A stretch of 42,729 nucleotides of DNA from Glomus cerebriforme. Its lineage: Eukaryota > Glomeromycota > Glomeromycetes > Glomerales > Glomeraceae. The notes under the pieces were generated by a model that searched no databases, was not told the origin of the DNA, and saw nothing but the letters and a program-made list of their open reading frames with translations. Shown here in pieces: positions 25,271 through 36,790 of this stretch; position 1 is the stretch's first letter, and each line of letters begins with the position of its first letter. The position numbers were made by a program, and so were the translations under genes. Location of the stretch: NCBI GenBank assembly GCA_003550305.1, contig QKYT01000026.1:132592-175320 (forward strand), given 5' to 3'.

Positions 25271-25674
25271 GGGGGACGTCTAAAGCCGGGGGGAAAATCA
25301 CGTGACTTCGAAAAAAAATCGCTTTCCAAATAAAACTTTCCTCTACTTATATAACTTCCCAAAATATGTATAGTAGGTGTATTTTAGCCTGCTCTGCAAG
25401 TTTACTTAGAGCGCAAAATGAGGTTATGAATACCACTTTTGATTTATTTGACTTTTTTCATTTTCGTCAAAATTAATTTATCCATTTTTGGATAAGATCG
25501 GCAAAGTCCGTTCGTCCATATGTAAAGTCAAAACCAGTATTTTTAACCTACTTTATTTCCTTAAGTAAATATTCAGAGCAGGCTAAAATACACTTACTCC
25601 AAAATTTTCAAAAATAATTTATAAATTTGTATTTTTGTAAATCACATGATTTGCCCCCGCTTTAGACGATCCCC
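25271..25674. mobile_element. 404-bp MITE-like inverted-repeat element with GATTAT target duplication
   Basis: The ends are inverted copies: left GGGGGACGTCTAAAGC (25271-25286), right GCTTTAGACGATCCCC (25659-25674), with two mismatches, followed inward by similar G-rich then TCACGTGA/TCACATGA-like sequence. A perfect 20-bp inverted pair lies inside (25377-25396 and 25574-25593), flanked by related TTTACTTA blocks, so the whole element can fold into a long imperfect hairpin centred near 25480. The hexamer GATTAT sits directly outside both ends (25265-25270 and 25675-25680), as expected for a target-site duplication. No ORF is inside. It lies in the divergent promoter between the MFS gene and NFU1. 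Confidence 0.75.
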
Positions 25675-25805
25675 GATTATGTTACATGTACAGCCGATCA
25701 GATTTGTCAATTAACCAATTAACGTAGTCGGTGTACCCGTCCAAATGTGACAAAATGCTGACTATTTTTCATTAGAAATTTTTCTTACGTCTTTTAATTA
25801 TCACG

Positions 25806-26710
25806 ATGCATTCTAGACGAGTATTATTAATTCTTAATAGGGCGGTAAGAAGTTCTTTTCACATACTGCATCGTTCAACGCCCGCACGAACATTAAATTC
25901 TTTGGGTCCTTTACGTTCTTTTGAATTAATAAATGAAACAAAAAATGGGAAAAATATAAATAAAGGAAAATTGTATAAATTGTCGAGTTTTCAAAGTCGA
26001 CAAGGTAAAATATTTCTTTTTTATAGTTAGGTAATTTTAGCTTAAGGTTATATTACGTTAAAATAATCTTTTATATCGTAGCTCGTACAATGTTCATTCA
26101 AACAGAAATTACACCTAATCAGGATTCTTTAAAATTTAAACCTGGAGTACCAGTTATGGCGAACGGCAATACAGCAGAATTTCTTTCAGGAAATTCGGCG
26201 GCTGTTTCACCTCTTGCGAAAAAATTATTTCAGATAGAAGGAGTTCGAGGTGTATTTTTTGGACCTGATTTTATTACAGTTAGCAAGGATCAGGATACAC
26301 CTTGGCAATTAATGAAACCCGATATATACGCAAATATTATGGATTTCTTTTCTTCAGGACAGCCAATATTGACGGAAGTTCAAGTACCTTCTGATACAGA
26401 AATTACGGATGATGATTCTGAGGTTGTTCAAATGATTAAAGAATTATTAGATACAAGAATTAGACCTGCAATACAAGATGATGGTGGTGATATTGAATAT
26501 AGAGGATTCGACAATGGAATTGTAAAATTGAAATTGAAAGGTGCTTGCAGATCTTGTGACTCTTCAATTGTTACACTTAGAAATGGTATTGAAAATATGT
26601 TAATGCATTATATTCCGGAAGTCACTTGCGTAGAACAAGTTTTGGATGAGGAAGAATCGGTTTCTCAACGAGAATTTGAAAAATTGGAACAAAAATTGGG
26701 AATCGCTTAA
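25806..26710 (+). CDS. NFU1: mitochondrial iron-sulfur scaffold protein NFU1
   Basis: NFU1 delivers 4Fe-4S clusters to lipoyl synthase and respiratory enzymes in the mitochondrial matrix. Two exons join in phase (25806-26004 and 26082-26710), giving 275 residues. Residues 1-60 are Arg/Ser-rich with no acidic start, a targeting peptide. The Nfu N domain follows ([55 protein letters not shown]), then the NifU-like C-terminal domain ([16 protein letters not shown]) with the cluster-binding CxxC in [10 protein letters not shown]. All key residues are present. It converges on PEX4, 116 bp away. Confidence 0.97.
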
Positions 26711-26826
26711 AATTTTTTCGATTATTTATTTAAATTTTTTTTATTCTATATCAGATATATAATATTGTAATTTGTAATATTATTAAAAACCAAATATAAA
26801 GCTTAAGTAAATTATGTGCTCTAATA

Positions 26827-27540
26827 TTAACTACTTGCTTCGTTCTCTTGTTGGTTCATTGCGTAAAGCTGCGTGTACATCTTTACCAAGGATTCATAAC
26901 CCATAAAATCACCGCATCGAAGCAAATTTGCTGTTAAAGATTATTTTATTTAATATATTAATTAAAAAAATAAATCAGAACAATATTTCTTATTTGATCT
27001 TTCTTACCAGCATCGCAATTTAGGGGGCTTGTCGGTTCCGGATTTGACAACAATAATCTGATCGCCATACACGCGGATTGCAAAGTCCACGCAGGACTCC
27101 AGGCTGTTTTCAGAATATCAAGACATATTTCTCCAGTCTTGATTTACAAAAATTAAATACTTAATAATAATTTCTTGACAAGTTGTACGTGATAAATCAA
27201 TAAACTTTTTTCTTACTTTAAAAGAGATATTCGGGTGACAGATCTTTGTCAAGAACTTGATTTTAGGTGGATGAATTGGATATGTTTTTGGAATTTCAAT
27301 ACGTAAAATCCAATGTCCTCCTAGTTAAAAGAAAGACGTAAACATATTATCTGTAAAAACTTTTTTAATATAAATATTTATATTACCTTCATAAGGAGTA
27401 TCAGGTTCACCACGTAAAACTGCCTTCCAAATCAAAAGGTTGTCGTCTGATATTGGTGATAGCTCAGCAAGATCTGGATTTGGTTCCTTTTGGTAATCCT
27501 TGAGTTCTTTAAGTAATCTTCTTGCCACCGCTTCCGCCAT
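26827..27540 (-). CDS. PEX4: ubiquitin-conjugating enzyme E2, PEX4-like
   Basis: Pex4 ubiquitinates the peroxisomal import receptor Pex5 so that it can be recycled. Four exons join in phase: 27540-27387, 27320-27217, 27137-27008 and 26930-26827, giving about 163 residues, a normal E2 size. The UBC fold is complete: the YEGGHWILRIEIPKTYP segment, HPPKIKFLTKICHPNI, and the active-site Cys in TGEICLDILKTAWSP. Features pointing to Pex4 rather than other E2s are SPAWTLQSACMAIRLLLSNP, EPTSPLNCDAANLLR and the tail GDFMGYESLVKMYT. In many E2s the HPN is followed by a different spacing before the Cys, which supports the call. It shares a 123-bp divergent promoter with the NT-C2 gene. Confidence 0.92.
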
Positions 27541-27663
27541 TTATATAAGAGTTTGTTTTTGAAATAAAAACAGTATGTTTATAGAACATGTAGTGTGAGC
27601 TAAAATTTGTGTTACAAATCGCAGATTAAAACGGATGGAATTTTACTGATATCCCCCAATCAA
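27541..27663. promoter_or_regulatory. 123-bp divergent promoter between PEX4 and the NT-C2 gene
   Basis: Start codons at 27540 (minus) and 27664 (plus) leave only 123 bp for two promoters and two 5' UTRs, the tightest divergent pair in the window. Confidence 0.45.
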
Positions 27664-29039
27664 ATGGATTCACTTTCTCTATTGCTCGTTCCCAAAAATC
27701 GAAAAGTAGAATTTGAAATTGAGGTTCTTATACAAGAATTAGCAAATGTCCCCCTAGTGACAGGTCTTTACTATGTAAAATTGAGGTTACAAAACGGAGA
27801 GAAACCGAATGCTGTTACTAGTCGGTAATACAGTTTCCTGCATTCTTGCTTTATTTTTGGAATTTTGAGTTATCCTAATTCCCATTTATTAAAAAAAAAA
27901 ATAGAGCACCAATTAAGGATCATTCTGTTGTTTGGAATTACAAATTAGAAAATTTTGCACAAATTGTCATAGGAAAGGATGGTGTTTTAATGCCATGCGA
28001 ACTAAATCTTAAAATTAAACAAGTAAGAATATTTTTTTTTTCATTCATTTATTGCTTTCTTTATCTTGTTATCTTAGTATTTAAATCTCATTTTTTTAGG
28101 AATTAAATGGAGGTAAAGAAATAAACAACATTGGAAAATTATCATTAAATCTTTCTGAATATGTTGGATTAAACGAAATGACTCGAAGATATTTATTACA
28201 AGATAGTAAAATCAATTCTACACTCAAGGTATAATTTTTTTAAACTTTTTTTGTTATATTAATTTTATTTACAATCATTACGATTAATTCTTTTTTTTTA
28301 AAAAAAAAAAAAAAGTTAACGATTAATATGAAACAAACTATGGGAAATTCTAGTTATAAAGTGTAAGTAACAGTTTATCGTTCTTTGTAAATTTTAACAA
28401 GTTTTGAATATATATATATTTTTTTTAAAAATATATATATAAATTTCATATAAATAATTGCAAACATTAACAGGGGTATGTATTTATTTGATTAAGCTAA
28501 TGGAAAACTTAAAATAATTGAAACATACACATTTTTTCATATGCGTTTTAATATATTTGATAGGCCACCTCTCAAAAAAACGCAAATTTTTGGTGGCATT
28601 GCAGGAGTAATATCAGAACAAAGTGAACGACAGGATGATGAAAGATCACGTTAGTTTTTTAAATTTTTTTAAAAAAATTATTTCGTACGTAAATAATCTT
28701 TTGTTGAAACCAATTAATTTATTTGTAGCTCGTGCTTTCAGATCAAGCTTTAGTCCACATTATATGAATCGTTCTCGTTCAAATTCCTCTTTTGTATGTA
28801 CTATTTTACGTTGTAGGATTTCTTTTTTATTTTGTGAAATGTTCACGGTTTTTTTTTAGAGACCTGCATATTACGCACAAGCAACCCATGTCACTCCCAT
28901 CACATCATCGTTGGTGACAAATTCTCTCCTTCGTAAGGTCGGAGATAAGTCACCTACACATGTGGTGGAAGAAATTTTTATGGGAACGGCTGTGTTACAT
29001 GCTGATGAGGAAGAAAATGATGATATTATGAAAGAATAG
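27664..29039 (+). CDS. NT-C2 (EEIG1/EHBP1-type C2) domain protein
   Basis: Seven exons join in phase: 27664-27824, 27905-28022, 28100-28228, 28316-28362, 28564-28649, 28729-28793 and 28860-29039, giving about 261 residues. Residues 8-155 have the pattern of the N-terminal C2 domain found in EEIG1/FAM102 and EHBP1: VPLVTGLYYVKLRLQNG, then APIKDHSVVWNYKLENF, GVLMPCELNLKIKQE, GKLSLNLSEYVGLNE and RYLLQDSKINSTLKLTI. Such domains are thought to bind membranes or small GTPase machinery. The rest is Ser/Arg-rich (RAFRSSFSPHYMNRSRS) and ends in an acidic patch. The 28316-28362 and 28564-28649 borders are less certain, since the intron between them is long and T-rich. No enzymatic motif is seen. Confidence 0.85.
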
Positions 29040-30570
29040 ACGAAAAGAGAAAAGTATTATTACGAGTATATGGTTCATTCGTAACATTCAGCATGACGTT
29101 TAATTAAAAGAATATTGAACATTCTCCATTCTCATTTCACATCTCTTTTATTTACAGTTCAATAATATATTTATTTGATACTGTAATCGTGCTTCATTAT
29201 CTATAAGCGATCTATTTTTGATCTACCCGTCAAAAATGGCACAGGTGTAAGTCACACTAAATAAATTCGATCTATATCTATATGCTGTATTGATCTCGGA
29301 TTATTTTAATTAATGTCACTTCCGATGGTTAAATCAAAAATTAATGATAAATATTTCATAATGAAAAATTATTCAAATTATCCATTATTTATCTGTTATG
29401 CAATAAATTAAATATTCAAAAAAGATCTTAAAAGACCATTAATTGCATTAATGGATTTACAATTTACACGACATATAAATATTTTTAATTCACAAAAGTT
29501 ACGCATTTAACGTTCGCTTTGTGGCTTAAAAGACCGTCCACGTTTATACGTTCATATCATACTTTTAAATTTTTAATAATAACATCATTATTCTCGTTCT
29601 TTAAAGCTCAAACTTATGATAGAAAATAAATAATAATCAGGTAAATTTCGATGTGAAAAATTTCCTTTTTGTATTAGTGTAATGTTTCACCATGCCCATT
29701 CTTTTTTTATTTCACATTATTCTTCACCCAAATTTTATCCGCTTATCAATTTTTAAAAATCCTGTGAATTTTTTGAATTTAGCTGATTAGTTTCATATTG
29801 GGTATGTTTATTACATTTAATTTATAGTATATATTTTTTCATTCCTGCGGAACACCTTAGTATGATTTGGACTTTGGCCGGTTTTCGTGCAACTTGCACA
29901 AAATAAGTCAACCAATTCTTCCATATTACATATTCTTTCCCTTTTCTTCCAAAAACGATCTTAACTTCTTTGGCTGATCCTTGCTTTTCGTTTACGACAT
30001 TGCTACAGGTTGTTCTCCTCTCCTAAATCCTTCCTTCAGTTCCTTCCCTTGTAATCATTCCTCGAAAACTCTACGGAAAACTCTGTTTCTTCACTACCCC
30101 CTTTGTAAATACCTTTTCTGGACCTTAGTGTAGAAACACATATTTTATATTCCCCAAAAAGACCTCTGCCTCTCGTGGTCCAAAGAGAATACCTGCTCGT
30201 TAGACGATAAATAATAGACCTTTGTATGCACACAAGCAAAAGTTTAGAAAATTTTTTTTACCTATTAAACAAAATATAATTTTTTTTTTCTTTTTCATTT
30301 TTTATTCTCTGTTTGGCTGTTTTAGATATATTACACGTCTAGTGTGTGCAGATTTTGCACGACAAAATTTTTTTTTTAACTTGTACGATATATTTATTTG
30401 TGTAAGCAACAGAGTGTTTCTGTAAAGGTAAGGATACGAATAATATTTTTACAATTTAGTATATTATACAGCTTAATGATCGCTTCGGGGTCAAGTTTTA
30501 TTTCTAACGTTTTATTTAATCTTATTCTATTTATTTATAACTCCGCTTTGAAAATAAAGGTTAAAATACA
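29040..30570. other. 1.5-kb upstream region of the PSP1 gene, no coding signal
   Basis: AT-rich DNA up to about 29850, then a less AT-rich part with pyrimidine-rich tracts near 29935-30060 (CTCCTCTCC; CCTTCCTTC), which is where a fungal promoter and transcription start could lie. A donor-like AAAG|GTAAGG at 30427 may begin a 5' UTR intron. The longest open frames here have no domain features and I do not count them as genes. Confidence 0.4.
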
Positions 30571-32994
30571 ATGATGGAGGTATGATATATTTATCACATA
30601 AACCAAATTTTCAAACTTCAAATCTTTGAGTATTTTTTTTTTTTTCTCACGCATATTTCTGAAAAGACTTGTTCCTTCTTTTTTTTTGAACTACAAATTT
30701 TTAGCAGCAAGAGAAGCCTGTCCACAATGCTTGGAAGATTGTAAGTAACAATAAATAATATGGTGTTTATATTTTTTGACATTTTCTCATCACCAAGCCA
30801 CAAATATTGTGTGACACCAACATTTATTAAATAGCAATAGGGAAAGAAATAATTAATTACTAAAAAAAACTAATTGAAGCTACAAATTAACCTTCTTAAA
30901 TATTAGAATAACCATTAATTTTTGACAAAAAAAATATATATATTTATTTGTTTGTTTTTTACATTGGATTCGCTTTTAGCCCAAGTCAACCGCTGTTAGA
31001 GCTTCTAGTCCTGCATCAGTATCGAATAAATCAATTAACGCCAATGGCGAGAATCGTAGCGGCAAAAATAGTCCTTCCCCGGCATCAAATTCTCCAACTA
31101 CGTCAGCTAATTCAGTACCATATAATTGGAAAGTTGTTGGAAGTCCGCCTACAAATTTGATCCGGTCCGGCCCAGATGAAATTCAAGCTTTTGTTGAAGG
31201 CATACCAAGTGGAAATGGTGAAGGAAATAGTGCGAATGGTGGTAAGTGGAGCGCTTTAGGAGGGCTACAGTGGAGCAGTGCTACATCCATTTGGAATGAA
31301 AAGAATCAGCAACAAGTTCCTAGTTCAGGATCTAAAGCTGTACCTCGAGCATCTCCTACCCCTCCTCCTGTTTCAAAAAATGACGATAATTCATCATATG
31401 AACGAGAGATGAGTTCACCTCCTGGTATCACTGGAAAATTACCTGTTCCGGTCCCACCTCACCCGCAATACCGCCAACATAGAAGCCTTTCCTTTTCAGT
31501 TGGACAACATGATACTGATTTGTTTGGTTATGCTCCAACCTCTGCGTCTCGTCGTGAAAGTGAAGGTGGTTTACGATTTGCATATCGTCATTCACTTCCC
31601 GTTATGGAAGAAGAAACCGATGATATGTCACAATTTAATATGAAATTTCGTGGGAGGTCAAAATCTTCGGCCGCGGCATTTATATCAGGTCATCATGATC
31701 TTTCTCAAGATGACATTAATGATTATCGTCGTGATTCTGAACAGTATTCAGAATCTGGGTCAATTTGGAATAATCAAGGATCACAAAGTGATGGTCCGAT
31801 TCTTCATCACAGACGTTCTGTCCCTGGTACCTCTGATTATGGTATGTGGGATAGCTTAAATGCACCAAGACAACCTGCACCGCCTTCTTCCTACTTAGCA
31901 GTCATGGCTGGCGAGAAAATGAGACAACGACGATTTTCACTTTCACAGGTTCCTTCGTATGGAAATGAATATCCGTATATTAATGATAATCAAGATTTGC
32001 GAATGATTAACCACCGGTAAGATATTCTATTACATAATAAATATTCATAATCTTTTATGATTAATTATGTAAATACTTTTTATGCACTTAATTTAATAGA
32101 GCTGCGATCGATCCAACATTTGCACATCTTGTGCAAAGGCGTCATTCTGTTGCAGGACCTGCAATTTCTTTTTCAACAAATCAACCAACGAGATATATAT
32201 CTGAAGCTTTGGAATCTCTCCATTTAACTAATGTACCGCAAGCATCATATACCAATGATACAGGGTATGCAAGTATTCCGGAGGACATTGATGATTATTT
32301 TGATAATGACGAACATCGTACCAGAGCATGGAATGAACTTGGAAAAGGTCTTCCACTACATGCTGTTCCAACACATGGACCATTATTTCTTGTAGAATTT
32401 AAAGCGGGTCGTACAGATTTGTTTTATGTAGCAGAAAATAGTGATGTTATGGTTAAAAAGGGTGATCTCGTTATTGTTGAGGCAGATCGTGGAAAAGATT
32501 TGGGAAAAGTTACTAATGATTCGATTATGCCTCATCAAGTTCAATTATTACAACAACAACAAGCTGATACCATGAATGATGGACATCGTATGAGTAAGGA
32601 AATTCATCCAAAACGTATTTATCGGTTGGCCCAGCCAGCGGAAATCACAATGTTAGTAACTAAAAGTCAAGACGAAGCAAAAGCTATGTTAGTATGTCAG
32701 ACAAAAGTTCGTCAAAAGAAATTACCAATGGAAGTTGTGGATGCTGAATATCAGTGGTAAGTGAAATAAATAAATTACTTCCCTTAAAATTTCTTTATAT
32801 TAATATTTTTATTATCGATTATCATCCTAATAATACTAAATTAACATTGCAGGGATCGACGTAAACTTACTTTTTATTTTATTGCTGAGCGTCGTATCGA
32901 TTTCCGTGAATTGGTCCGTGACCTATTCAAAATTTACAAAACACGTATTTGGATGTGTGCTGTTAATCCTATGATAAATAAGCCTAAGAAATAA
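30571..32994 (+). CDS. PSP1-domain protein (polymerase suppressor 1 family)
   Basis: Five exons join in phase: a 9-nt first exon 30571-30579 (ATGATGGAG), 30705-30740 ([12 protein letters not shown]), 30980-32016, 32100-32756 and 32853-32994. The total is about 626 residues. The first two thirds are disordered and Ser/Pro/Gly-rich, with several basic-plus-Ser sites ([27 protein letters not shown]) of the kind phosphorylated by AGC/NDR kinases. The C-terminus is the PSP1 domain: [33 protein letters not shown], and the closing [20 protein letters not shown] then [11 protein letters not shown]. The bacterial relative is YaaT/RicT. Yeast PSP1 suppresses DNA polymerase mutants and its molecular role is unclear; cytosolic, RNA- or kinase-linked roles are proposed. 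The microexon start is my best fit: an ATG at 30727 would be out of phase. Confidence 0.9.
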
Positions 32995-34254
32995 ATCTTT
33001 AATGAAGGAAGATAAGTGCGGTGCAAATAAATTTTTTTTTCTTAAAAAAAAAAGTTCGTGTAAAAAGAAACCCAAAAAAAGCATCGTTTTTGTTATTTTA
33101 ATTTATTTGGCCTTTAAAAATTAATGTATATTTTCTCATTATATTACGTAAGAAACGACTTTTATAATATTTATTATATTCCTTAAAAAAAATAGGTCAA
33201 ATGATTGTGAATTTTATCATTATTATTTGCAACACGCATCCAATATTTCAAAAAAAAAAAAAAAAAATATGTGCTTTATGGAATCACTCAACATCCTATT
33301 ACCAAAAAATTTTTTTAAAAAATAATTTTTTTCTTTGTATCTATATTTTTTTTTTTACTTTTGTAGTTAGAAGCTATAGATCCGAATACGCCTTTCATTA
33401 TTTTATTAATGGGTCATTATGTAGCTTCATGCCACATACCTTTTTTTGTTTCATAAATATTACTTATAATTATAAGTTTTTTATTATATTATCATCCCCA
33501 TGGTTGTTCCCAACCATCAGAAGATTTTTTTTTTTCTTTTTTTCTTTGTTTTTATTACAGTAGACATATTATTGTAGAAAATTTATACAAAGGGGATATA
33601 TTACTTGGAAAATTACAATATATATATTTTTATTTTGATATTCTGGTTGGGAATACAAGTGAAAGATAAAGAATAGAAAAAGGGAATCCCTTTCATGTTA
33701 TATTAAGATAATTTGTTTTTATTTTATTTTTTTCTTTTCTTCCTTTCGCTTATTCGTATTCGGATAATGTTTTGTTGAAAATAATAGTATTTTATTTTTT
33801 TTTATTTTATTTTATTATTTTTTTTTTTTTAGTTTTACACCCCTACTTTCTTTTATATATTCCGAACACGAAAAATTCGCGAAAATTATATATATATATA
33901 TTTTTTTTTTTTGTTTTTTTTCTCTTATTCTTTTATTTCTAACTTTTAGTATTCTAAACAATTGTGTATACAAAACAATGCATTCAATTTTTTTTACTCT
34001 ATATATATAAATGTGTTACGACTTATATTATTATTAACTTCCGGATTTTTTTTGTTGTTTATATATAAAAAAAAAAACTTGTATATTTTAGATCAAAATT
34101 TTTTTTTGTTGAGTATATCACTACATCACGTATTTTATCACGTGTGTATGGCACACATAAATTTAAAATTCGTTATAATTTTATAACGAAGAATTTGAAG
34201 AATTTAATTGGTTGGTTCACAAATGTTATTGGCTATATATCACGTGATTAGTTA
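32995..34254. other. low-complexity AT-rich DNA after the PSP1 gene
   Basis: Contains the PSP1 3' UTR and then long A and T runs (for example 33250-33270, 33340-33355, 33800-33830, 33900-33920) and a short TA repeat near 33890. Open frames here are products of the T-runs (Phe-rich) and I reject them. Confidence 0.5.
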
Positions 34255-34263
34255 TGTCAAACT

Positions 34264-34375
34264 GCAAAAGTATCGGACTTGACCCTCCTCATGGTGCTAA
34301 GTTGACCCCCCTTATTGTAAAATATATTATGCGGGTCAAGAACTCCTGCATAAGGGTCAAGAACGATACAATTGC
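34264..34375. mobile_element. 112-bp MITE with 9-bp target-site duplication (Mutator-like)
   Basis: The 9-mer TGTCAAACT lies directly on both sides (34255-34263 and 34376-34384). Between them the ends are inverted: left GCAAAAGTATCG (34264-34275), right CGATACAATTGC (34364-34375), followed inward by matching TTGACCC / GGGTCAA blocks. Nearly the whole element is a pair of imperfect inverted arms around a short AT-rich centre (about 34313-34331). A 9-bp duplication is typical of Mutator-like elements. No ORF; non-autonomous. It marks the left edge of the gene-free part. Confidence 0.8.
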
Positions 34376-34904
34376 TGTCAAACTAGGAAAATCTTAATCT
34401 GATCCAATTTTATTATTTTATGCAATCACATAATTGCATTAAATGCATAATTATGTGATAACACATAATTCAGGTTTATCACATCATAAAATTTGCAACT
34501 ACAGTAAAATACCAGTTATTTCCAAAATTTTTAGTAAATTACCATTTTTTAAAAATTTTCTATCTGATTAATTTTATCACATAATATAGTATTTTTTTTG
34601 AAAAAGCATCAAATCACATAATTTTACTTTAATATATGCATAATTTATATTTTATTACAGTATAAAATCATTGTTTCTGTATATGCTTTTATCCTATTCC
34701 TCTATATAATAATAGCATGATCACTGATTTATTTGTTTGTCATTATATAGTTACACTCCAAAAATAAATTACTTTTCTTTTTCTTTTCCTTTTTTTTAAA
34801 AAAAAAGTTTTATTTGTAGTATATAGAAATATTTTTTATTTTTTAATAAATGCATTTTTTTATTTTTAGAAACTTTTCAATATTTTGGAAACACTTTTAC
34901 TAAA

Positions 34905-35350
34905 CTAAGCAAAATTGTTTGGAAAATATGATTAAGCAAACATATTCTTAAAGAATAAGTAAAGTTGTTTAATAAATATAAAACTATTCATATACTAATT
35001 TTTATTAAACTAATTTAAATATTTATAAAGTTATACTTATTTTTATTATATTTTTATGCAAGTACTTGGTAGCATAATTTAAACACTTTGGTTAAATAAA
35101 ATTAACTTTTATTGAATAAGCAAAGTTGTTTAATAGATATGAAAATATTTAGATATTACTTTTTATTATGCTTGAATAAGTTTTCATAAAGTTAATTATT
35201 ATTTTTTATAATGAAATTTATTGTATACATATATGTTTTTTTATTTTATAGCATAATTTTTAATTTAAACTAATCTTAATTAAATAAATAAAGTTGTTTA
35301 ATAATACTCAGATATATTAAGTAATATAAATATTAATATTTTATATATAG
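34905..35350. repeat. degenerate tandem repeat, period about 165 bp
   Basis: The motif AATAAGTAAAGTTGTTTAATA recurs at 34954-34974, 35115-35135 (one change) and 35283-35303 (two changes), spaced 161 and 168 bp. The sequence between copies is also related (runs such as TTTATAAAGTTA, and the pair TAGCATAATTTAAAC / TAGCATAATTTTTAATTTAAAC). A weaker earlier copy begins near 34905 (AAGCAAAATTGTTTGG). This looks like an old satellite-type array of at least three units. Confidence 0.6.
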
Positions 35351-36372
35351 ATAAATAAAAATATTTTTATTTTTAAAAGTTTTTTTGAAAATTTTTGTAT
35401 TTGTTTATTAAAATTTAATAAATAAAAAAAGTAATTTATCACCATAGTAATGCATCACCATCCCTATCATATGACTTATTTTATTATATAATTTATACTA
35501 TATAATAATTTGTTCCTCTCTTATGTTACATCTTAGTTTTTCATTTTTACTGTTTATTCTAGAAATTTAGAATTTTTTCAGTATAATAAATACTATTTAT
35601 TACATGTTATTTATCATATTTTAATTTTAGCCAAATTTTATAACACCAGTTAAAATTTTCTTATTTTAATCTTAGATAATATTAGCATTAAACAAAATAG
35701 TCCATTTTAGCTAAATTTTAACTGACTAATTTTAAGCTGAATTATACTCTAATGCTAATCAAAATCTATATCACTCTTCAGTACTACTTGAATATAGATT
35801 TTAATTAAACTTTTATTAAATTTTGTAATAATAATTGGTTAATATTTAATACACCAATATAAATATAACAATGATTAATTTATTAATTTATTTATTAATA
35901 ATATATATAAATAATATAATACAATACAAATAAAAATTTTAAATAAAATCTAATGCAGTATATTATCATGCAGCTTAATCATCTTTTATATAGTATATAT
36001 ATGTAAATTAAAATCGGTAAAATTAATTCTAACTGGTTAAAATTAACGATATTTGAATTATAATTCTGGCCGAAATTTTCTTAATTCTGGTCAAATTCAT
36101 AATGCCGGCTTAAAATCATTGTAAAATTAAAAATTTCAGATCATATGAAACACCACATTTATGTAATGTAACACTTCAAATCCAAAAGTAAAAATAAACT
36201 TATTAACCTCTTTTACGAACATATTAAAAAAAATTTTCATATAATCTCTATTATTGAAGTTAGATCTCAACTAAAAGTTTATGTACTTTTTATATTAAAA
36301 TAAAAAATAAAAGAGTTATTCTTTACTTTTTTCATTTTATTCTTTTCTATTTACCTTTTTTTTATACATATA
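35351..36372. other. AT-rich repeat-like DNA without genes
   Basis: No coding signal. Several spaced, degenerate copies of a palindromic theme occur (TTTTAGCCAAATTTT near 35625; TAATTCTGGCCGAAATT near 36062; ATTCTGGTCAAATTC near 36085), related to the perfect palindrome at 36426-36443. Confidence 0.4.
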
Positions 36373-36643
36373 CTAGTTTGCTACCCGTTGCTTTGCAACG
36401 GATTTTAAATTTTATTTATAATTTTTAATTCTGGCCAGAATTATGTGTATATACAGTACATCAATTTCCTTTCTTGGAATTTCATGTAATTCTGTAATAC
36501 CATTTTGATCAATTTTCGTAGAAAATAAAATTTCCTTTTTTGAACTTTATGTAATGTAATGTGATTAGGTTATACAACTTTAAAGCATTTATTTATACAG
36601 TTAATCTAAACGTTACAAATTTTTTTAATTAGATAGATATAGA
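36373..36643 (-). mobile_element. possible non-autonomous mini-Helitron
   Basis: Read on the minus strand, the 3' end has the Helitron layout: a perfect 7-bp-stem hairpin (CCGTTGC-AAA-GCAACGG, 36401-36385), 8 nt, then CTAG (36376-36373) followed by T. A candidate 5' end lies 271 bp upstream on that strand: A|TCTATATCTATCTAATT starting at 36643, fitting insertion between A and T. There are no terminal inverted repeats or target duplication, again as for Helitrons. The 3' end is well supported; the 5' end is a guess among several TC sites. Confidence 0.5.
36426..36443. repeat. 18-bp perfect palindrome
   Basis: TAATTCTGGCCAGAATTA reads the same on both strands. It lies close to the 3' end of the possible Helitron. 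Degenerate half-sites of the same theme are scattered through 35600-36110. Confidence 0.8.
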
Positions 36644-36790
36644 TTTCATTTGAACTTATTTCTTTTTTCTAGATTTCAGACACTGAACTTTTTCTTCTTA
36701 TAATTTAGTTGATTTAGAATTGTATTTCATGAGTAGTTGGGTTGTACCAGTTATTCTAATAAGAGTTTTATTATTTTTTCTTTACTCTTT

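Noticed and set aside
28470..28490. Possible extra micro-exon between the fourth and fifth exons of the NT-C2 gene
   Set aside because: The flanking exons already join in phase (GT + G) without it, and its donor is poor.
30036..30239. 67-codon minus-strand open frame upstream of the PSP1 gene
   Set aside because: Short, no splice partners or family features; overlaps the likely promoter.
33201..33563. 120-codon Phe/Ile-rich open frame
   Set aside because: Arises from long T-runs after the PSP1 gene; no domain or sensible composition.
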